DNA of 64,000 nucleotides, taken from the NCBI RefSeq assembly GCF_002807665.1, contig NZ_PEAY01000001.1, forward strand, positions 186,001-250,000, read 5' to 3'. The number at the start of each line of letters is the position of its first letter. Position 1 is the first letter of the stretch. The stretch is from Neoalteromonas facilis. Lineage in GTDB: Bacteria; Pseudomonadota; Gammaproteobacteria; Enterobacterales; Alteromonadaceae. The notes below the pieces were generated by a model, which worked only from the letters and a program-made list of their open reading frames with translations, searched no databases and was not told the origin of the DNA. Made by a program: the position numbers and the translations under genes. This document shows positions 20,621 through 29,910 of the stretch, in pieces.

Positions 20621-21331
20621 ATGCAATTAACATTTTCTGTATATCGTTATAATCCAGATGTTGACGATGCTCCACGCATGCAAGATTACACTCTGGACGT
20701 AGAAGAAGGCCAAGACATGATGGTCTTGGACGCGCTAATCGCGTTGAAAGAGCAAGATCCAACATTATCGTTCCGTCGTTCATGCCGTGAAGGTGTGTGT
20801 GGTTCAGACGGTATGAATATGAACGGTAAGAATGGTCTGGCGTGTATTACTCCGCTTTCGGCGTTGGGTAAAGGCAAGTTGGTTATCAGACCATTGCCGG
20901 GTCTGCCAGTAGTACGTGACCTGGTTGTTGATATGACCCAGTTCTATACTCAGTACGAAAAGATTAAACCGTTTCTTATCAATGACAGCAAACAGCCGCC
21001 AGCGCGAGAACATTTGCAGTCGCCAGAAGAGCGCGCCAAGCTTGACGGATTGTACGAATGTATTCTGTGTGCATGTTGTTCAACGTCTTGTCCGTCATTC
21101 TGGTGGAACCCTGATAAATTCGTAGGTCCAGCGGGTTTATTACATGCCTATCGTTTCTTAATCGATAGCCGCGATACGGCGACTGATGAACGTTTAAATG
21201 ATTTGGACGATGCATTCAGTGTTTTCCGCTGTCATGGCATCATGAACTGTGTAAGTGTATGTCCAAAAGGGTTGAACCCAACTAAAGCCATTGGCCACAT
21301 TAAGTCAATGTTGCTTCAACGGGCTGTTTAG
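20621..21331 (+). CDS. sdhB: Succinate dehydrogenase iron-sulfur subunit
   Basis: 236 residues that carry electrons from FAD to ubiquinone through three clusters. The [2Fe-2S] site is CREGVCGSDGMNMNG with a later C. The [4Fe-4S] site is CILCACCSTSCPSFWW, and the [3Fe-4S] site is CHGIMNCVSVCPKGL. GGAG lies before the ATG. Last gene of sdhCDAB. Confidence 0.98.
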   Translation: MQLTFSVYRYNPDVDDAPRMQDYTLDVEEGQDMMVLDALIALKEQDPTLSFRRSCREGVCGSDGMNMNGKNGLACITPLSALGKGKLVIRPLPGLPVVRDLVVDMTQFYTQYEKIKPFLINDSKQPPAREHLQSPEERAKLDGLYECILCACCSTSCPSFWWNPDKFVGPAGLLHAYRFLIDSRDTATDERLNDLDDAFSVFRCHGIMNCVSVCPKGLNPTKAIGHIKSMLLQRAV

Positions 21332-21379
21332 TTAGACATTCTGACACTTCGTAGTGACAGTTTGAATTGCTATTAAATG

Positions 21380-21406
21380 GCCATCCAATCGGATGGCTGT
21401 TTTATT
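21380..21406 (+). terminator. Hairpin between sdhB and sucA
   Basis: 7-bp perfect stem GCCATCC/GGATGGC with loop AATC, followed by TGTTTTATTT. It could end sdh transcripts or partly reduce read-through into suc genes, since sucA has its own -10 box downstream. Confidence 0.65.
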
Positions 21407-21421
21407 TGAAATTTATGTGAT

Positions 21422-21451
21422 GCTAATGTGTCGCTTTACATTAGCTATAAT
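21422..21451 (+). promoter_or_regulatory. Candidate sucA promoter with inverted repeat
   Basis: A consensus TATAAT at 21446-21451 lies directly after an inverted repeat with 8-bp arms GCTAATGT (21422-21429) and ACATTAGC (21438-21445). No good -35 box is seen at normal spacing, so the repeat may be an activator or repressor site covering the -35 region. Confidence 0.45.
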
Positions 21452-21493
21452 ACGTTTAGATTACAGACTCTTAACGAAAGGTAAGGCATAACA

Positions 21494-24313
21494 ATGCAAG
21501 AAAGCGTAATGCAAGCATGGTGGGATTCTTCTCATTTTGCCGGTGGCAATACCGCGTATGTCGAAGAGATGTACGAAGCCTACCTGGATGACCCTAACAG
21601 TGTATCCGAAGAATGGAAGCAGCTGTTTGATGGGTTACCCAAAGTAGATGGTGTCGAAATTGACTCCAAACACAGCCAAATACGAGAACAGTTTCGTTCG
21701 CTAGCGGCGCTAGGTCCTGCGGCTAAAGTAGCAGTGGCACCAGTCGCCAGCAGTGCGGGCGATGAAAAACAAGTTCGCGTATTGCAATTAATTAACGCAT
21801 ATCGTTTCAGGGGGCATCAACATGCCAACCTTGATCCGTTATCGTTGTGGAAGCAGCCTCGTGTTCGAGACTTAGAGCTTTCACACCACAGTCTTTCCGA
21901 AGCGGATTTTGACACTGTGTTTAATGTGGGTTCTTACGCAATAGGGCAAGAATCTATGACATTAGGCGAGTTGTTTAAGTCGCTTAATCGTACCTACTGC
22001 GGTTCTATCGGTGCTGAATATATGCACATCACCGATACTGAGCAAAAACGTTGGCTTCAGCAGAAAATTGAATCTGTACAGGCAAAGCCTGAAATTAGTC
22101 GTGACCAGAAAGTATCTATCCTAAAAGGATTAATTGCTGCTGATGGCATGGAAAAATACCTAGGCGCAAAATTCCCAGGAGCGAAACGTTTCTCGCTAGA
22201 GGGCGGTGATAGTTTGATCCCAATGCTTAAGGGGTTAATCACTGAAGCCGGCGCTTCCGGTACCAAAGAAGTTGTTGTTGGTATGGCTCACCGTGGCCGT
22301 CTGAATGTATTGGTTAACGTGTTAGGTAAGAATCCATCAGTACTATTTGATGAGTTCTCAGGCAAGCACGACGATTCTTTAGGCGCAGGTGACGTTAAAT
22401 ATCACGCAGGTTTCTCATCAGATTTCGCCACACCAGGCGGCAATGTTCACTTAGCGTTGGCATTTAACCCATCTCACTTGGAAATTGTTAACCCAGTGGT
22501 TATGGGCTCGGTGCGTGCGCGTCTTGAACGCCGTGACAGTATGGATGGCTCAGCGGTATTACCTGTTACCATCCATGGTGACTCAGCCATTGCTGGGCAA
22601 GGGGTTGTTCAAGAAACCTTCAATATGTCACAAACCCGCGGTTTTGCTGTGGGCGGTACGGTTCGTATCGTGGTGAATAATCAAGTTGGTTTTACAACGT
22701 CGAAGACGGAAGATACACGTTCTACACAATACTGTACTGATATAGCCAAAATGGTACAGGCCCCTATATTCCACGTGAATTCAGATGATCCTGAAGCGGT
22801 TTTATTTGTAACCAAATTGGCGCTTGAGTACCGCAATAAATTTAAACGAGACGTAGTAATTGACCTCGTGTGCTATCGCCGTCACGGTCACAACGAAGCT
22901 GACGAGCCAAATGCAACTCAGCCGTTGATGTATCAGAAGATTAAAAAGCACCCAGTACCTCGCCAATTATATGCTGATCAGTTAACTGCCGAAGGTTCTG
23001 TGAAAGAGCATGAAATCGAGAAGTTGGTCGATGATTATCGTGCCGCGCTTGATCACGGTGCTTGTGTTGTCGAAGAATGGCGTCCAATGACGGAGCATTC
23101 TGTTGACTGGCGCCCGTATCTCGGTCACGACTGGACAGTCCCTTACGACAAAGAAATCAGCAAAGATAAGCTGGTTGAGTTGGCGTATCGTCTAGTTGAT
23201 GTACCGCAAGACGTTAAACTTCAATCGCGCGTGAATAAGCTTTATCAAGACCGCACTGCGATGGCTGCAGGAGAGAAGCCCCTTGATTGGGGGATGGCAG
23301 AAAATCTTGCCTATGCGTCTATCGTTGATATGGGGACTGATATTCGTATCACCGGTCAGGATTCTGGTCGTGGTACGTTCTTCCATCGTCATGCGGTGTT
23401 ACACAACCAAGTAGATGCATCTACTTACATGCCACTTAAAAATGTGAGAGACGGTCAAGGTAAAATCGATATCTATGATTCGGTATTATCTGAAGAAGCG
23501 GTTATGGCATTTGAATATGGTTATGCCACGGCAGAACCAGGCTGTTTAACCATTTGGGAAGCGCAGTTTGGTGATTTTGCAAACGGTGCTCAGGTGGTGT
23601 TTGACCAGTTTTTGTGTTCAGGTGAAGCAAAGTGGGGTCGTTTGTGCGGACTAACCGTATTGTTACCGCATGGCTATGAAGGTCAGGGTCCAGAGCACAG
23701 CTCTGCGAGACTTGAACGTTTCTTACAGCTGTGTGCCGATCACAACTGGCAAGTGTGTATCCCGTCTACACCGGCACAGGTATTCAATATGCTACGTAGA
23801 CAGGCCATTCGCCCTATGCGTAAACCATTGATCGTAATGTCACCTAAGTCATTATTACGCCATCCGTTGGCTGTCTCTTCATTAGAAGAGTTAAGTGATG
23901 GTATTTTCCATAATGTCATCGGCGAAATCGACGAACTTGATGCGAAGAAAGTTAAACGTGTCGTTATGTGTTCAGGCAAAGTTTACTATGACTTGCTGGA
24001 ACAACGTCGTAAAAACGAGCAAACAGATGTTGCCATTGTTCGCTTAGAGCAACTTTACCCATTCCCAGCTGATGAGTGTGCAGAAGTGCTCGCGCAGTAT
24101 AAGCATGTGAAAGATTGGGTTTGGTGTCAGGAAGAACCGCAAAACCAAGGTGCTTGGTACAGTAGCCAACACCATTTCTGGCAAGCGATCCCTGATGGCG
24201 CTAAATTAAGTTATGCCGGTCGAGACGCGTCAGCATCTCCAGCGGTAGGTTATGTTTCAGTTCACAACCAACAACAGAAAGCATTGGTTGATGACGCACT
24301 CACTATTAAGTAA
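21494..24313 (+). CDS. sucA: 2-oxoglutarate dehydrogenase E1 component
   Basis: Thiamine-diphosphate enzyme that decarboxylates 2-oxoglutarate and passes succinyl to the lipoyl groups of SucB. 939 residues, the usual length. The N-terminal segment [19 protein letters not shown] is the E2-docking region. [36 protein letters not shown] and the ThDP-fold [15 protein letters not shown] are present, as is the transketolase-like [26 protein letters not shown] precedes the ATG. SucB starts 12 bases downstream. Confidence 0.98.
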   Translation: MQESVMQAWWDSSHFAGGNTAYVEEMYEAYLDDPNSVSEEWKQLFDGLPKVDGVEIDSKHSQIREQFRSLAALGPAAKVAVAPVASSAGDEKQVRVLQLINAYRFRGHQHANLDPLSLWKQPRVRDLELSHHSLSEADFDTVFNVGSYAIGQESMTLGELFKSLNRTYCGSIGAEYMHITDTEQKRWLQQKIESVQAKPEISRDQKVSILKGLIAADGMEKYLGAKFPGAKRFSLEGGDSLIPMLKGLITEAGASGTKEVVVGMAHRGRLNVLVNVLGKNPSVLFDEFSGKHDDSLGAGDVKYHAGFSSDFATPGGNVHLALAFNPSHLEIVNPVVMGSVRARLERRDSMDGSAVLPVTIHGDSAIAGQGVVQETFNMSQTRGFAVGGTVRIVVNNQVGFTTSKTEDTRSTQYCTDIAKMVQAPIFHVNSDDPEAVLFVTKLALEYRNKFKRDVVIDLVCYRRHGHNEADEPNATQPLMYQKIKKHPVPRQLYADQLTAEGSVKEHEIEKLVDDYRAALDHGACVVEEWRPMTEHSVDWRPYLGHDWTVPYDKEISKDKLVELAYRLVDVPQDVKLQSRVNKLYQDRTAMAAGEKPLDWGMAENLAYASIVDMGTDIRITGQDSGRGTFFHRHAVLHNQVDASTYMPLKNVRDGQGKIDIYDSVLSEEAVMAFEYGYATAEPGCLTIWEAQFGDFANGAQVVFDQFLCSGEAKWGRLCGLTVLLPHGYEGQGPEHSSARLERFLQLCADHNWQVCIPSTPAQVFNMLRRQAIRPMRKPLIVMSPKSLLRHPLAVSSLEELSDGIFHNVIGEIDELDAKKVKRVVMCSGKVYYDLLEQRRKNEQTDVAIVRLEQLYPFPADECAEVLAQYKHVKDWVWCQEEPQNQGAWYSSQHHFWQAIPDGAKLSYAGRDASASPAVGYVSVHNQQQKALVDDALTIK

Positions 24314-24324
24314 AGGAACCCCTA

Positions 24325-25809
24325 ATGACAATCGAAATAAAAGTTCCAGTATTACCTGAATCGGTTGCCGACGCGACGATTGCTACATGGCACGTAAAAG
24401 CTGGTGATTCAGTTAAACGTGACCAGAATTTGGTTGATATTGAAACCGATAAAGTGGTCTTAGAAGTTGTTGCACCAGAAGATGGCGTCATTGGTGAAAT
24501 CCTTAATGAAGAGGGTGCTACAGTTTTGGGTGAACAAGTGATTGCTAAACTTGAGCAAGGCGGAGCCGCCGCTGCACCTGCGAAAGCAGAGGCTAAACCA
24601 GCCGCTGAAGCGGCCAGTGCCTCTGCTGGTAAAGACGTAGAAATTCGAGTGCCAGTATTGCCAGAATCTGTTGCTGATGCGACTGTTGCTACTTGGCATG
24701 CTAAGCCAGGTGATACGGTAGCGCGAGATCAGAATTTAGTTGATATCGAAACCGACAAAGTGGTTTTGGAAGTTGTTGCGCCAAATGATGGTGTGTTAGC
24801 TGAAATCTTTGCCGAAGAAGGCGCTACAGTTACCGCTGAAGAAGTGATTGCTAAATTCACTGAAGGCGCGAGTGCAAGTGCACCTGCAGCAGCTGAAGTA
24901 CCTGCTGCTGCGGATAGTGAAGACAGTGATGCATTAAGCCCATCGGTACGTCGCTTGTTGGCCGAAAAAGGCATTGATGCTGCAAAAGTTAAAGGAACAG
25001 GTAAGGGCGGTCGCATCACTAAAGAAGATGTTGAACAGTACCTGAAATCCGGTAGTTCAGCGCCAGCCCCTACTGCAGCACCAGCAGCTGCGCCAGCCCC
25101 AATGGGTGAGCGTACTGAAAAACGTGTACCTATGACGCGTCTGCGTAAGACGATCGCCAACCGTTTGTTAGAAGCTAAAAACTCAACAGCGATGTTAACC
25201 ACGTTTAATGAAGTTAACATGAAGCCAATCATGGACCTGCGTAAGCAATACCAAGACAGCTTTGAAAAGCGTCACGGTATTCGTTTAGGATTTATGTCGT
25301 TCTACGTTAAAGCGGTAACTGAAGCATTGAAACGCTTCCCTGAAGTAAACGCATCCATCGACGGTGATGATATCGTATATCACAACTATTTTGATATCTC
25401 GATAGCAGTATCAACACCTCGAGGGTTGGTAACGCCAGTGCTTAAAGACACCGATATGTTAGGCATGGCTGGTGTCGAGAAAGGCATTAAGGAACTTGCG
25501 CTTAAAGGTCGTGATGGCAAGCTGTCGATGGCTGAACTGCAAGGCGGTAACTTTACAATCACAAACGGTGGTGTATTTGGTTCATTAATGTCTACACCAA
25601 TTATCAATCCACCGCAAAGTGCAATTTTGGGTATGCATAAAATCCAGGATCGCCCTATGGCTGTGAACGGTAAAGTTGAAATTCTACCAATGATGTATCT
25701 AGCGTTGTCATACGATCACCGCATCATTGATGGTAAGGAGTCGGTTGGCTTCTTGGTTACAGTCAAGGAAATGCTTGAAGATCCAACGCGTCTATTACTG
25801 GACGTCTAA
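24325..25809 (+). CDS. sucB: 2-oxoglutarate dehydrogenase E2 with two lipoyl domains
   Basis: Dihydrolipoyl succinyltransferase core of the 2-oxoglutarate dehydrogenase complex. 494 residues, against roughly 400 for one-lipoyl relatives. Two lipoyl domains are plain (about residues 1-76 and 105-180), each with the lipoylation motif [12 protein letters not shown], joined by Ala/Pro-rich linkers. A peripheral subunit-binding domain follows ([19 protein letters not shown], near 205-240), then the catalytic domain ending with the active-site SYDHRIIDG. Its place between sucA and sucC fixes the substrate as succinyl. No lpd (E3) gene is adjacent. Confidence 0.96.
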   Translation: MTIEIKVPVLPESVADATIATWHVKAGDSVKRDQNLVDIETDKVVLEVVAPEDGVIGEILNEEGATVLGEQVIAKLEQGGAAAAPAKAEAKPAAEAASASAGKDVEIRVPVLPESVADATVATWHAKPGDTVARDQNLVDIETDKVVLEVVAPNDGVLAEIFAEEGATVTAEEVIAKFTEGASASAPAAAEVPAAADSEDSDALSPSVRRLLAEKGIDAAKVKGTGKGGRITKEDVEQYLKSGSSAPAPTAAPAAAPAPMGERTEKRVPMTRLRKTIANRLLEAKNSTAMLTTFNEVNMKPIMDLRKQYQDSFEKRHGIRLGFMSFYVKAVTEALKRFPEVNASIDGDDIVYHNYFDISIAVSTPRGLVTPVLKDTDMLGMAGVEKGIKELALKGRDGKLSMAELQGGNFTITNGGVFGSLMSTPIINPPQSAILGMHKIQDRPMAVNGKVEILPMMYLALSYDHRIIDGKESVGFLVTVKEMLEDPTRLLLDV

Positions 25810-25832
25810 GACTTTAGTATAAAACATGACCA

Positions 25833-25863
25833 GACAGGTGATACTTTTTGCGTATCACCTGTC
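25833..25863 (+). terminator. Strong hairpin between sucB and sucC
   Basis: 12-bp perfect stem GACAGGTGATAC/GTATCACCTGTC with loop TTTTTGC. There is no T-run after it, so it is more likely an RNA-stability or processing element than a simple terminator. Confidence 0.5.
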
Positions 25864-25882
25864 ACAAAGCCCGCATTTTGAC

Positions 25883-25888
25883 TATAAT
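25883..25888 (+). promoter_or_regulatory. Possible -10 box for sucCD
   Basis: TATAAT flanked by a short inverted repeat GCCCG (25869-25873) and CGGGC (25890-25894), about 70 bases before sucC. No clear -35 box. Confidence 0.35.
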
Positions 25889-25955
25889 ACGGGCGCCTAA
25901 AAAATAGGTCGCTAGAGGCGGCTTTTCTTTTAAATAAAACATCGGATAAAACACC

Positions 25956-27125
25956 ATGAATTTGCATGAATATCAGGGTAAACAATTATTCAGAGAATAC
26001 GGTTTACCGGTATCTGAAGGATACGCTGCCGATACACCACAAGGCGCTGTAGAAGCTGCCGATCGTATTGGTGGATCAGAGTGGGTTGTTAAATGTCAGG
26101 TACATGCCGGCGGTCGCGGTAAAGCGGGCGGCGTTAAGCTTGTAAAGACAAAAGACGAAATCAAAGCCTTTGCACAAAATTGGCTTGGCAAAAACTTGGT
26201 GACTTATCAAACAGACGAGAACGGCCAACCTGTGAGCCGTATTCTTGTTGAATCATGCACAGACATCGATCAGGAATTGTACCTTGGTGCAGTTGTTGAC
26301 CGTGCGTCACGTAGCATCGTATTCATGGCGTCTACTGAAGGTGGTGTTGAAATCGAAAAAGTGGCCGAAGAAACGCCAGAAAAGATTTTGAAAGCTGCTG
26401 TTAACCCATTAGTGGGTGCACAACCTTATCAAGCACGTGAAATTGGCTTTAAATTGGGCTTAAACCCGACGCAAATCCGCCAGTTCACGAAGATTTTCTT
26501 GGGTCTAGCGAAAATGTTCGAAGACTTAGACGTGGCATTAATTGAAATCAACCCGCTTGTGATTAAAGCTGACGGTGACCTACACTGTCTTGACGCGAAA
26601 GTAGCGATTGATAGCAATGCATTATATCGTCAGCCTAAATTGCAAGACATGCACGATCCTTCACAGGAAGATGCACGTGAAGCTCAAGCGGCTCAGTGGG
26701 AACTTAACTATGTTGCACTAGACGGTAACATCGGTTGTATGGTTAACGGTGCAGGTCTAGCAATGGGTACGATGGATATCGTTAAATTGCACGGCGGTTC
26801 TCCTGCTAACTTCCTAGATGTTGGTGGCGGCGCAACCAAAGAGCGTGTAACTGAAGCGTTTAAGATCATTCTTTCGGATGACAACGTGAAAGCGGTTCTC
26901 GTTAATATCTTTGGCGGTATCGTACGTTGTGACATGATTGCTGAAGGTATCATTGGCGCTGTTGAAGAAGTTGGCGTTAACGTACCTGTAGTTGTTCGCC
27001 TTGAAGGTAACAACGCTGAACTAGGTGCTAAGAAGCTGGAAGAATGTGAATTGAACATTATTGCAGCATCAAGTTTGACCGATGCAGCTCAGAAAGTGGT
27101 TGCAGCAGCAGGAGGCGCAGCATGA
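25956..27125 (+). CDS. sucC: Succinyl-CoA synthetase beta subunit
   Basis: ATP-grasp subunit of succinyl-CoA ligase, making ATP or GTP from succinyl-CoA. 389 residues. It starts [19 protein letters not shown], has the nucleotide-binding [14 protein letters not shown] near 47-60, ALIEINPLV near 195, and [19 protein letters not shown] near 262-280 with INIFGGI-like [10 protein letters not shown]. It overlaps sucD by four bases (ATGA), so the two are coupled. Confidence 0.98.
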   Translation: MNLHEYQGKQLFREYGLPVSEGYAADTPQGAVEAADRIGGSEWVVKCQVHAGGRGKAGGVKLVKTKDEIKAFAQNWLGKNLVTYQTDENGQPVSRILVESCTDIDQELYLGAVVDRASRSIVFMASTEGGVEIEKVAEETPEKILKAAVNPLVGAQPYQAREIGFKLGLNPTQIRQFTKIFLGLAKMFEDLDVALIEINPLVIKADGDLHCLDAKVAIDSNALYRQPKLQDMHDPSQEDAREAQAAQWELNYVALDGNIGCMVNGAGLAMGTMDIVKLHGGSPANFLDVGGGATKERVTEAFKIILSDDNVKAVLVNIFGGIVRCDMIAEGIIGAVEEVGVNVPVVVRLEGNNAELGAKKLEECELNIIAASSLTDAAQKVVAAAGGAA

Positions 27126-27994
27126 GCGTATTAATCAACAAAGATACTAAAGTTATCTGCCAAGGTTTCACTGGTGGTCAGGGTACTTTCCACTCTGAGC
27201 AAGCGATTGAGTATGGTACGCAAATGGTTGGCGGTGTAACACCGGGTAAAGGTGGTACTACGCACCTAGGTTTGCCGGTTTTCAACACTGTACGCGATGC
27301 GGTAGAGGCTACAGGTGCAACAGCTTCTGTAATCTATGTGCCAGCACCGTTCTGTAAAGATTCTATCATCGAAGCAGCGGACGCAGGCATCGAGCTTATC
27401 GTATGTATTACTGAAGGTATCCCTACTTTGGATATGCTTTATGTAAAAGAATACATTACGCAGAAAGGCGTGCGTATGATTGGCCCTAACTGCCCAGGTG
27501 TTATCACGCCTGGAGAGTGTAAGATCGGTATCATGCCGGGTCATATTCACAAGCCTGGTAAGGTTGGTATCGTGTCTCGCTCTGGTACATTGACTTACGA
27601 AGCGGTTAAACAAACCACTGATGAAGGTTTTGGCCAGTCTACGTGTGTTGGTATCGGTGGTGATCCTATCCCAGGTTCAAACTTCATCGATATCTTGAAG
27701 TTGTTCCAAGACGATCCAGCGACTGAAGCGATTGTTATGATTGGTGAAATTGGTGGTTCTGCAGAAGAAGAAGCTGCAGCATTCATCAAGGACAATGTGA
27801 CTAAGCCTGTCGTATCTTATATCGCGGGTGTAACTGCTCCTGCTGGTAAGCGTATGGGTCACGCTGGTGCGATTATCGCAGGCGGAAAAGGTACTGCAGA
27901 TGAAAAATTTGCGGCACTAGAAGCAGCAGGTGTTAAAACTGTTCGCTCTCTTGCTGATATCGGCAAAGCGCTACGCGAAGCAACAGGTTGGTAA
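27122..27994 (+). CDS. sucD: Succinyl-CoA synthetase alpha subunit
   Basis: CoA-binding and phosphohistidine subunit of succinyl-CoA ligase. 290 residues. The Rossmann motif [17 protein letters not shown] is near residue 14, [20 protein letters not shown] near 120, and the phosphorylated active-site histidine lies in [18 protein letters not shown] near 243. It is the last gene of the TCA block; a strong terminator follows. Confidence 0.98.
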   Translation: MSVLINKDTKVICQGFTGGQGTFHSEQAIEYGTQMVGGVTPGKGGTTHLGLPVFNTVRDAVEATGATASVIYVPAPFCKDSIIEAADAGIELIVCITEGIPTLDMLYVKEYITQKGVRMIGPNCPGVITPGECKIGIMPGHIHKPGKVGIVSRSGTLTYEAVKQTTDEGFGQSTCVGIGGDPIPGSNFIDILKLFQDDPATEAIVMIGEIGGSAEEEAAAFIKDNVTKPVVSYIAGVTAPAGKRMGHAGAIIAGGKGTADEKFAALEAAGVKTVRSLADIGKALREATGW

Positions 27995-28015
27995 TGTAGC
28001 CTGATAAGCAATTTG

Positions 28016-28043
28016 AAAACCCGCTTTTACAGCGGGTTTTTTT
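28016..28043 (+). terminator. sucCD intrinsic terminator
   Basis: 10-bp stem AAAACCCGCT/AGCGGGTTTT with loop TTTAC followed by TTT, 22 bases after the sucD stop. Textbook Rho-independent form. Confidence 0.93.
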
Positions 28044-28108
28044 GTGCTTAAAGGTGTCCTGCTTAATCCCCTTGTCTTACCGCTCGTTGTGCGACATACC
28101 TTTATAAA

Positions 28109-28130
28109 ATACGTGTTGCAAACGTATGTA
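28109..28130 (+). promoter_or_regulatory. Degenerate operator-like site before the first GH13 gene
   Basis: Contains ATACGT and ACGTAT as inverted half-sites seven bases apart, and the word GCAAACGTATGTA. This resembles the TGAATACGTATGCAG word found four times elsewhere. It lies about 75 bases upstream of the amylase start. Weaker than the other four sites. Confidence 0.3.
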
Positions 28131-28203
28131 TTGGCTAAAAACTGTTCACACTGAATAAAAGCGACTAGGGTGTTACCACTTCAGCTAAATTGAGTGCATT
28201 TAA

Positions 28204-29610
28204 ATGACAGCCTTACGATCGTTAATCGTGTTGTGTACAGGTATTGTATTCATCAGCAGTTGTTCGGTAACGGAACCCAAAACCGCTGTATCACCCTACG
28301 AACCACAAGATTACATAAAAATTGTTCATCCTGAATGGTCGAAAAACGCCAGTATCTACCAGCTTAACATTCGCCAGTTTACGCCTGAAGGTACCTTTAA
28401 AGCGGCTACCTTACGTTTAGATGAACTGCAACATATGGGCTTCGACATATTGTGGCTTATGCCCATTCACCCGATAGGAGAGGAAAATCGCAAGGGTAAT
28501 TTAGGATCACCTTACGCGGTTAAAGACTACTTTGGTGTCAATTCTGAATTTGGTACGCCTGATGACTTAAAGGCACTTATCGCACGAGCGCATGAATTAA
28601 ATATGTATGTGTTATTCGACTGGGTGGCTAACCATACGGCTTGGGATAACCCATTGAGATATGAGCATCCTGATTGGTATGAGAAAGACCATGAGGGAAA
28701 CTTTCGCCCCACACCATGGTGGGATTGGTCTGACATTATCGATTTGGACTATTCTCAAACGGACCTTCGCGAATACATGACCAACGCGCTTAAGTATTGG
28801 GTCGAGGAGTATGACATAGATGGATACCGAGCCGATGTGGCGGGGTTTGTACCGGTTGATTTTTGGGAACAGGTCAGGCGTGAACTGGATGCAATAAAGC
28901 CTGTGTTTATGTTAGCTGAATGGGAAATGCGCGATTTACATGCAAGGTCGTTTGATATGACCTATGCATGGAGTTGGCAAGAAGCGATGCATCACGTTAT
29001 TTCCCATGAGGGTGATCTACACAAACTGTTTTACTACTACTCTTGGAATGAAAGCGCGTACCCCAAAGATACATTGAGAATGACATTTGTGACGAATCAC
29101 GACATGAATGCATGGGAAGGGACGGTTTTTGAACGTTATGGTGATGCTACCGAGGCGGCCATCGTGTTGTCCATTGTTGGCGAAGGTATGCCGCTCGCGT
29201 ATAACGGGTTAGAAGCGGGCAATAACAAACGGTTAGCCTTCTTTGAGCGTGATCCGATCGAATGGAAAGCACATCGTTTGAGACATGTTTGGACGCGCTA
29301 TAATCAATTGCTAAACGACAACACCGCCTTGTGGCATGGTAAGCACGGGGCAACAATGTTACGCGTGGATAACACAGATCCTGAACATATTTTCAGTTTC
29401 GTCAGGCAAGACGCCGAGAACAAAGTACTGGCAGTGTTTAATTTCACCAGTGGAGCCAAGCCATTCGAATCGTCAGAAAATTTGATTGAGGGTGAGTATT
29501 TTGACGTAGAGTTACAACATTGTGTCAGTATCAATAAAAATAAAAAATTACTATTGCCTGCATGGGGTTATAGAGTCTTTGTCCAGTATCGAGGTGAATG
29601 TAAAGGGTAG
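28204..29610 (+). CDS. GH13 alpha-amylase-family lipoprotein
   Basis: 468-residue glycoside hydrolase acting on alpha-1,4 (or 1,6) glucans. The N-terminus is a lipoprotein signal with lipobox ISSC (Cys20), so it is membrane-anchored on the periplasmic side or outer surface. Catalytic GH13 blocks are FDWVANHT (region I), DGYRADVAG with nucleophile Asp211, LAEWE with acid Glu239, and FVTNHD with Asp300. A short beta-domain ends the protein. It lacks carbohydrate-binding modules. The exact specificity (amylase, cyclomaltodextrinase-like or glucosidase) cannot be read. First gene of the starch locus, with a terminator of its own. Confidence 0.9.
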   Translation: MTALRSLIVLCTGIVFISSCSVTEPKTAVSPYEPQDYIKIVHPEWSKNASIYQLNIRQFTPEGTFKAATLRLDELQHMGFDILWLMPIHPIGEENRKGNLGSPYAVKDYFGVNSEFGTPDDLKALIARAHELNMYVLFDWVANHTAWDNPLRYEHPDWYEKDHEGNFRPTPWWDWSDIIDLDYSQTDLREYMTNALKYWVEEYDIDGYRADVAGFVPVDFWEQVRRELDAIKPVFMLAEWEMRDLHARSFDMTYAWSWQEAMHHVISHEGDLHKLFYYYSWNESAYPKDTLRMTFVTNHDMNAWEGTVFERYGDATEAAIVLSIVGEGMPLAYNGLEAGNNKRLAFFERDPIEWKAHRLRHVWTRYNQLLNDNTALWHGKHGATMLRVDNTDPEHIFSFVRQDAENKVLAVFNFTSGAKPFESSENLIEGEYFDVELQHCVSINKNKKLLLPAWGYRVFVQYRGECKG

Positions 29611-29663
29611 TAATGTTGTAAAATATTTACACGTTTCAGTGTTTATTATTTCAATTTTATTCA

Positions 29664-29695
29664 ACAAAGGGCGTCTTTGTGCCCTTTGTCTTTTG
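29664..29695 (+). terminator. Terminator of the first GH13 gene
   Basis: 9-bp perfect stem ACAAAGGGC/GCCCTTTGT with loop GTCTTTGT, followed by CTTTTG. Confidence 0.78.
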
Positions 29696-29768
29696 TAACC
29701 CATTGTAATTATTGGATTAAAATTCATTCTTGAGTTTGGTTGTTAAAAAAATGTAATGCTTATGTCAG

Positions 29769-29783
29769 TGAATACGTATGCAG
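29769..29783 (+). promoter_or_regulatory. LacI-type operator candidate 1
   Basis: TGAATACGTATGCAG, with palindromic core ATACGTAT. It lies about 130 bases before the first TonB-receptor gene. The identical word occurs at 36066 and 60433, and a near-identical one at 53562. The regulator is inferred to be the LacI-family protein encoded at 62131-63162. Confidence 0.75.
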
Positions 29784-29910
29784 TTTGTTGTTATGTTAAC
29801 AATTTGTTCATAACATCACCGTGAATTTAAATGGGTAATACTGTGACGCGTAAACTAACATTGCGGGCCACTCAGTCTTACCCGATTCACTTAAAAGAAC
29901 GGGACACACA

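Larger units (their letters stand above)
29611..29910. other. Intergenic region upstream of the first TonB receptor
   Basis: 300 bases without a gene. It holds the GH13 terminator, a candidate promoter (TTGAGT at 29730-29735, 16-base spacer, TGTAAT at 29752-29757) and the operator-like word at 29769-29783, which would fall just downstream of the transcription start as expected for a repressor site. A long AT-rich leader follows. Confidence 0.6.

Noticed and set aside
24325..25809. Pyruvate dehydrogenase E2
   Set aside because: Two lipoyl domains recall AceF, but position between sucA and sucCD and the SucB-like catalytic part favour the succinyltransferase.
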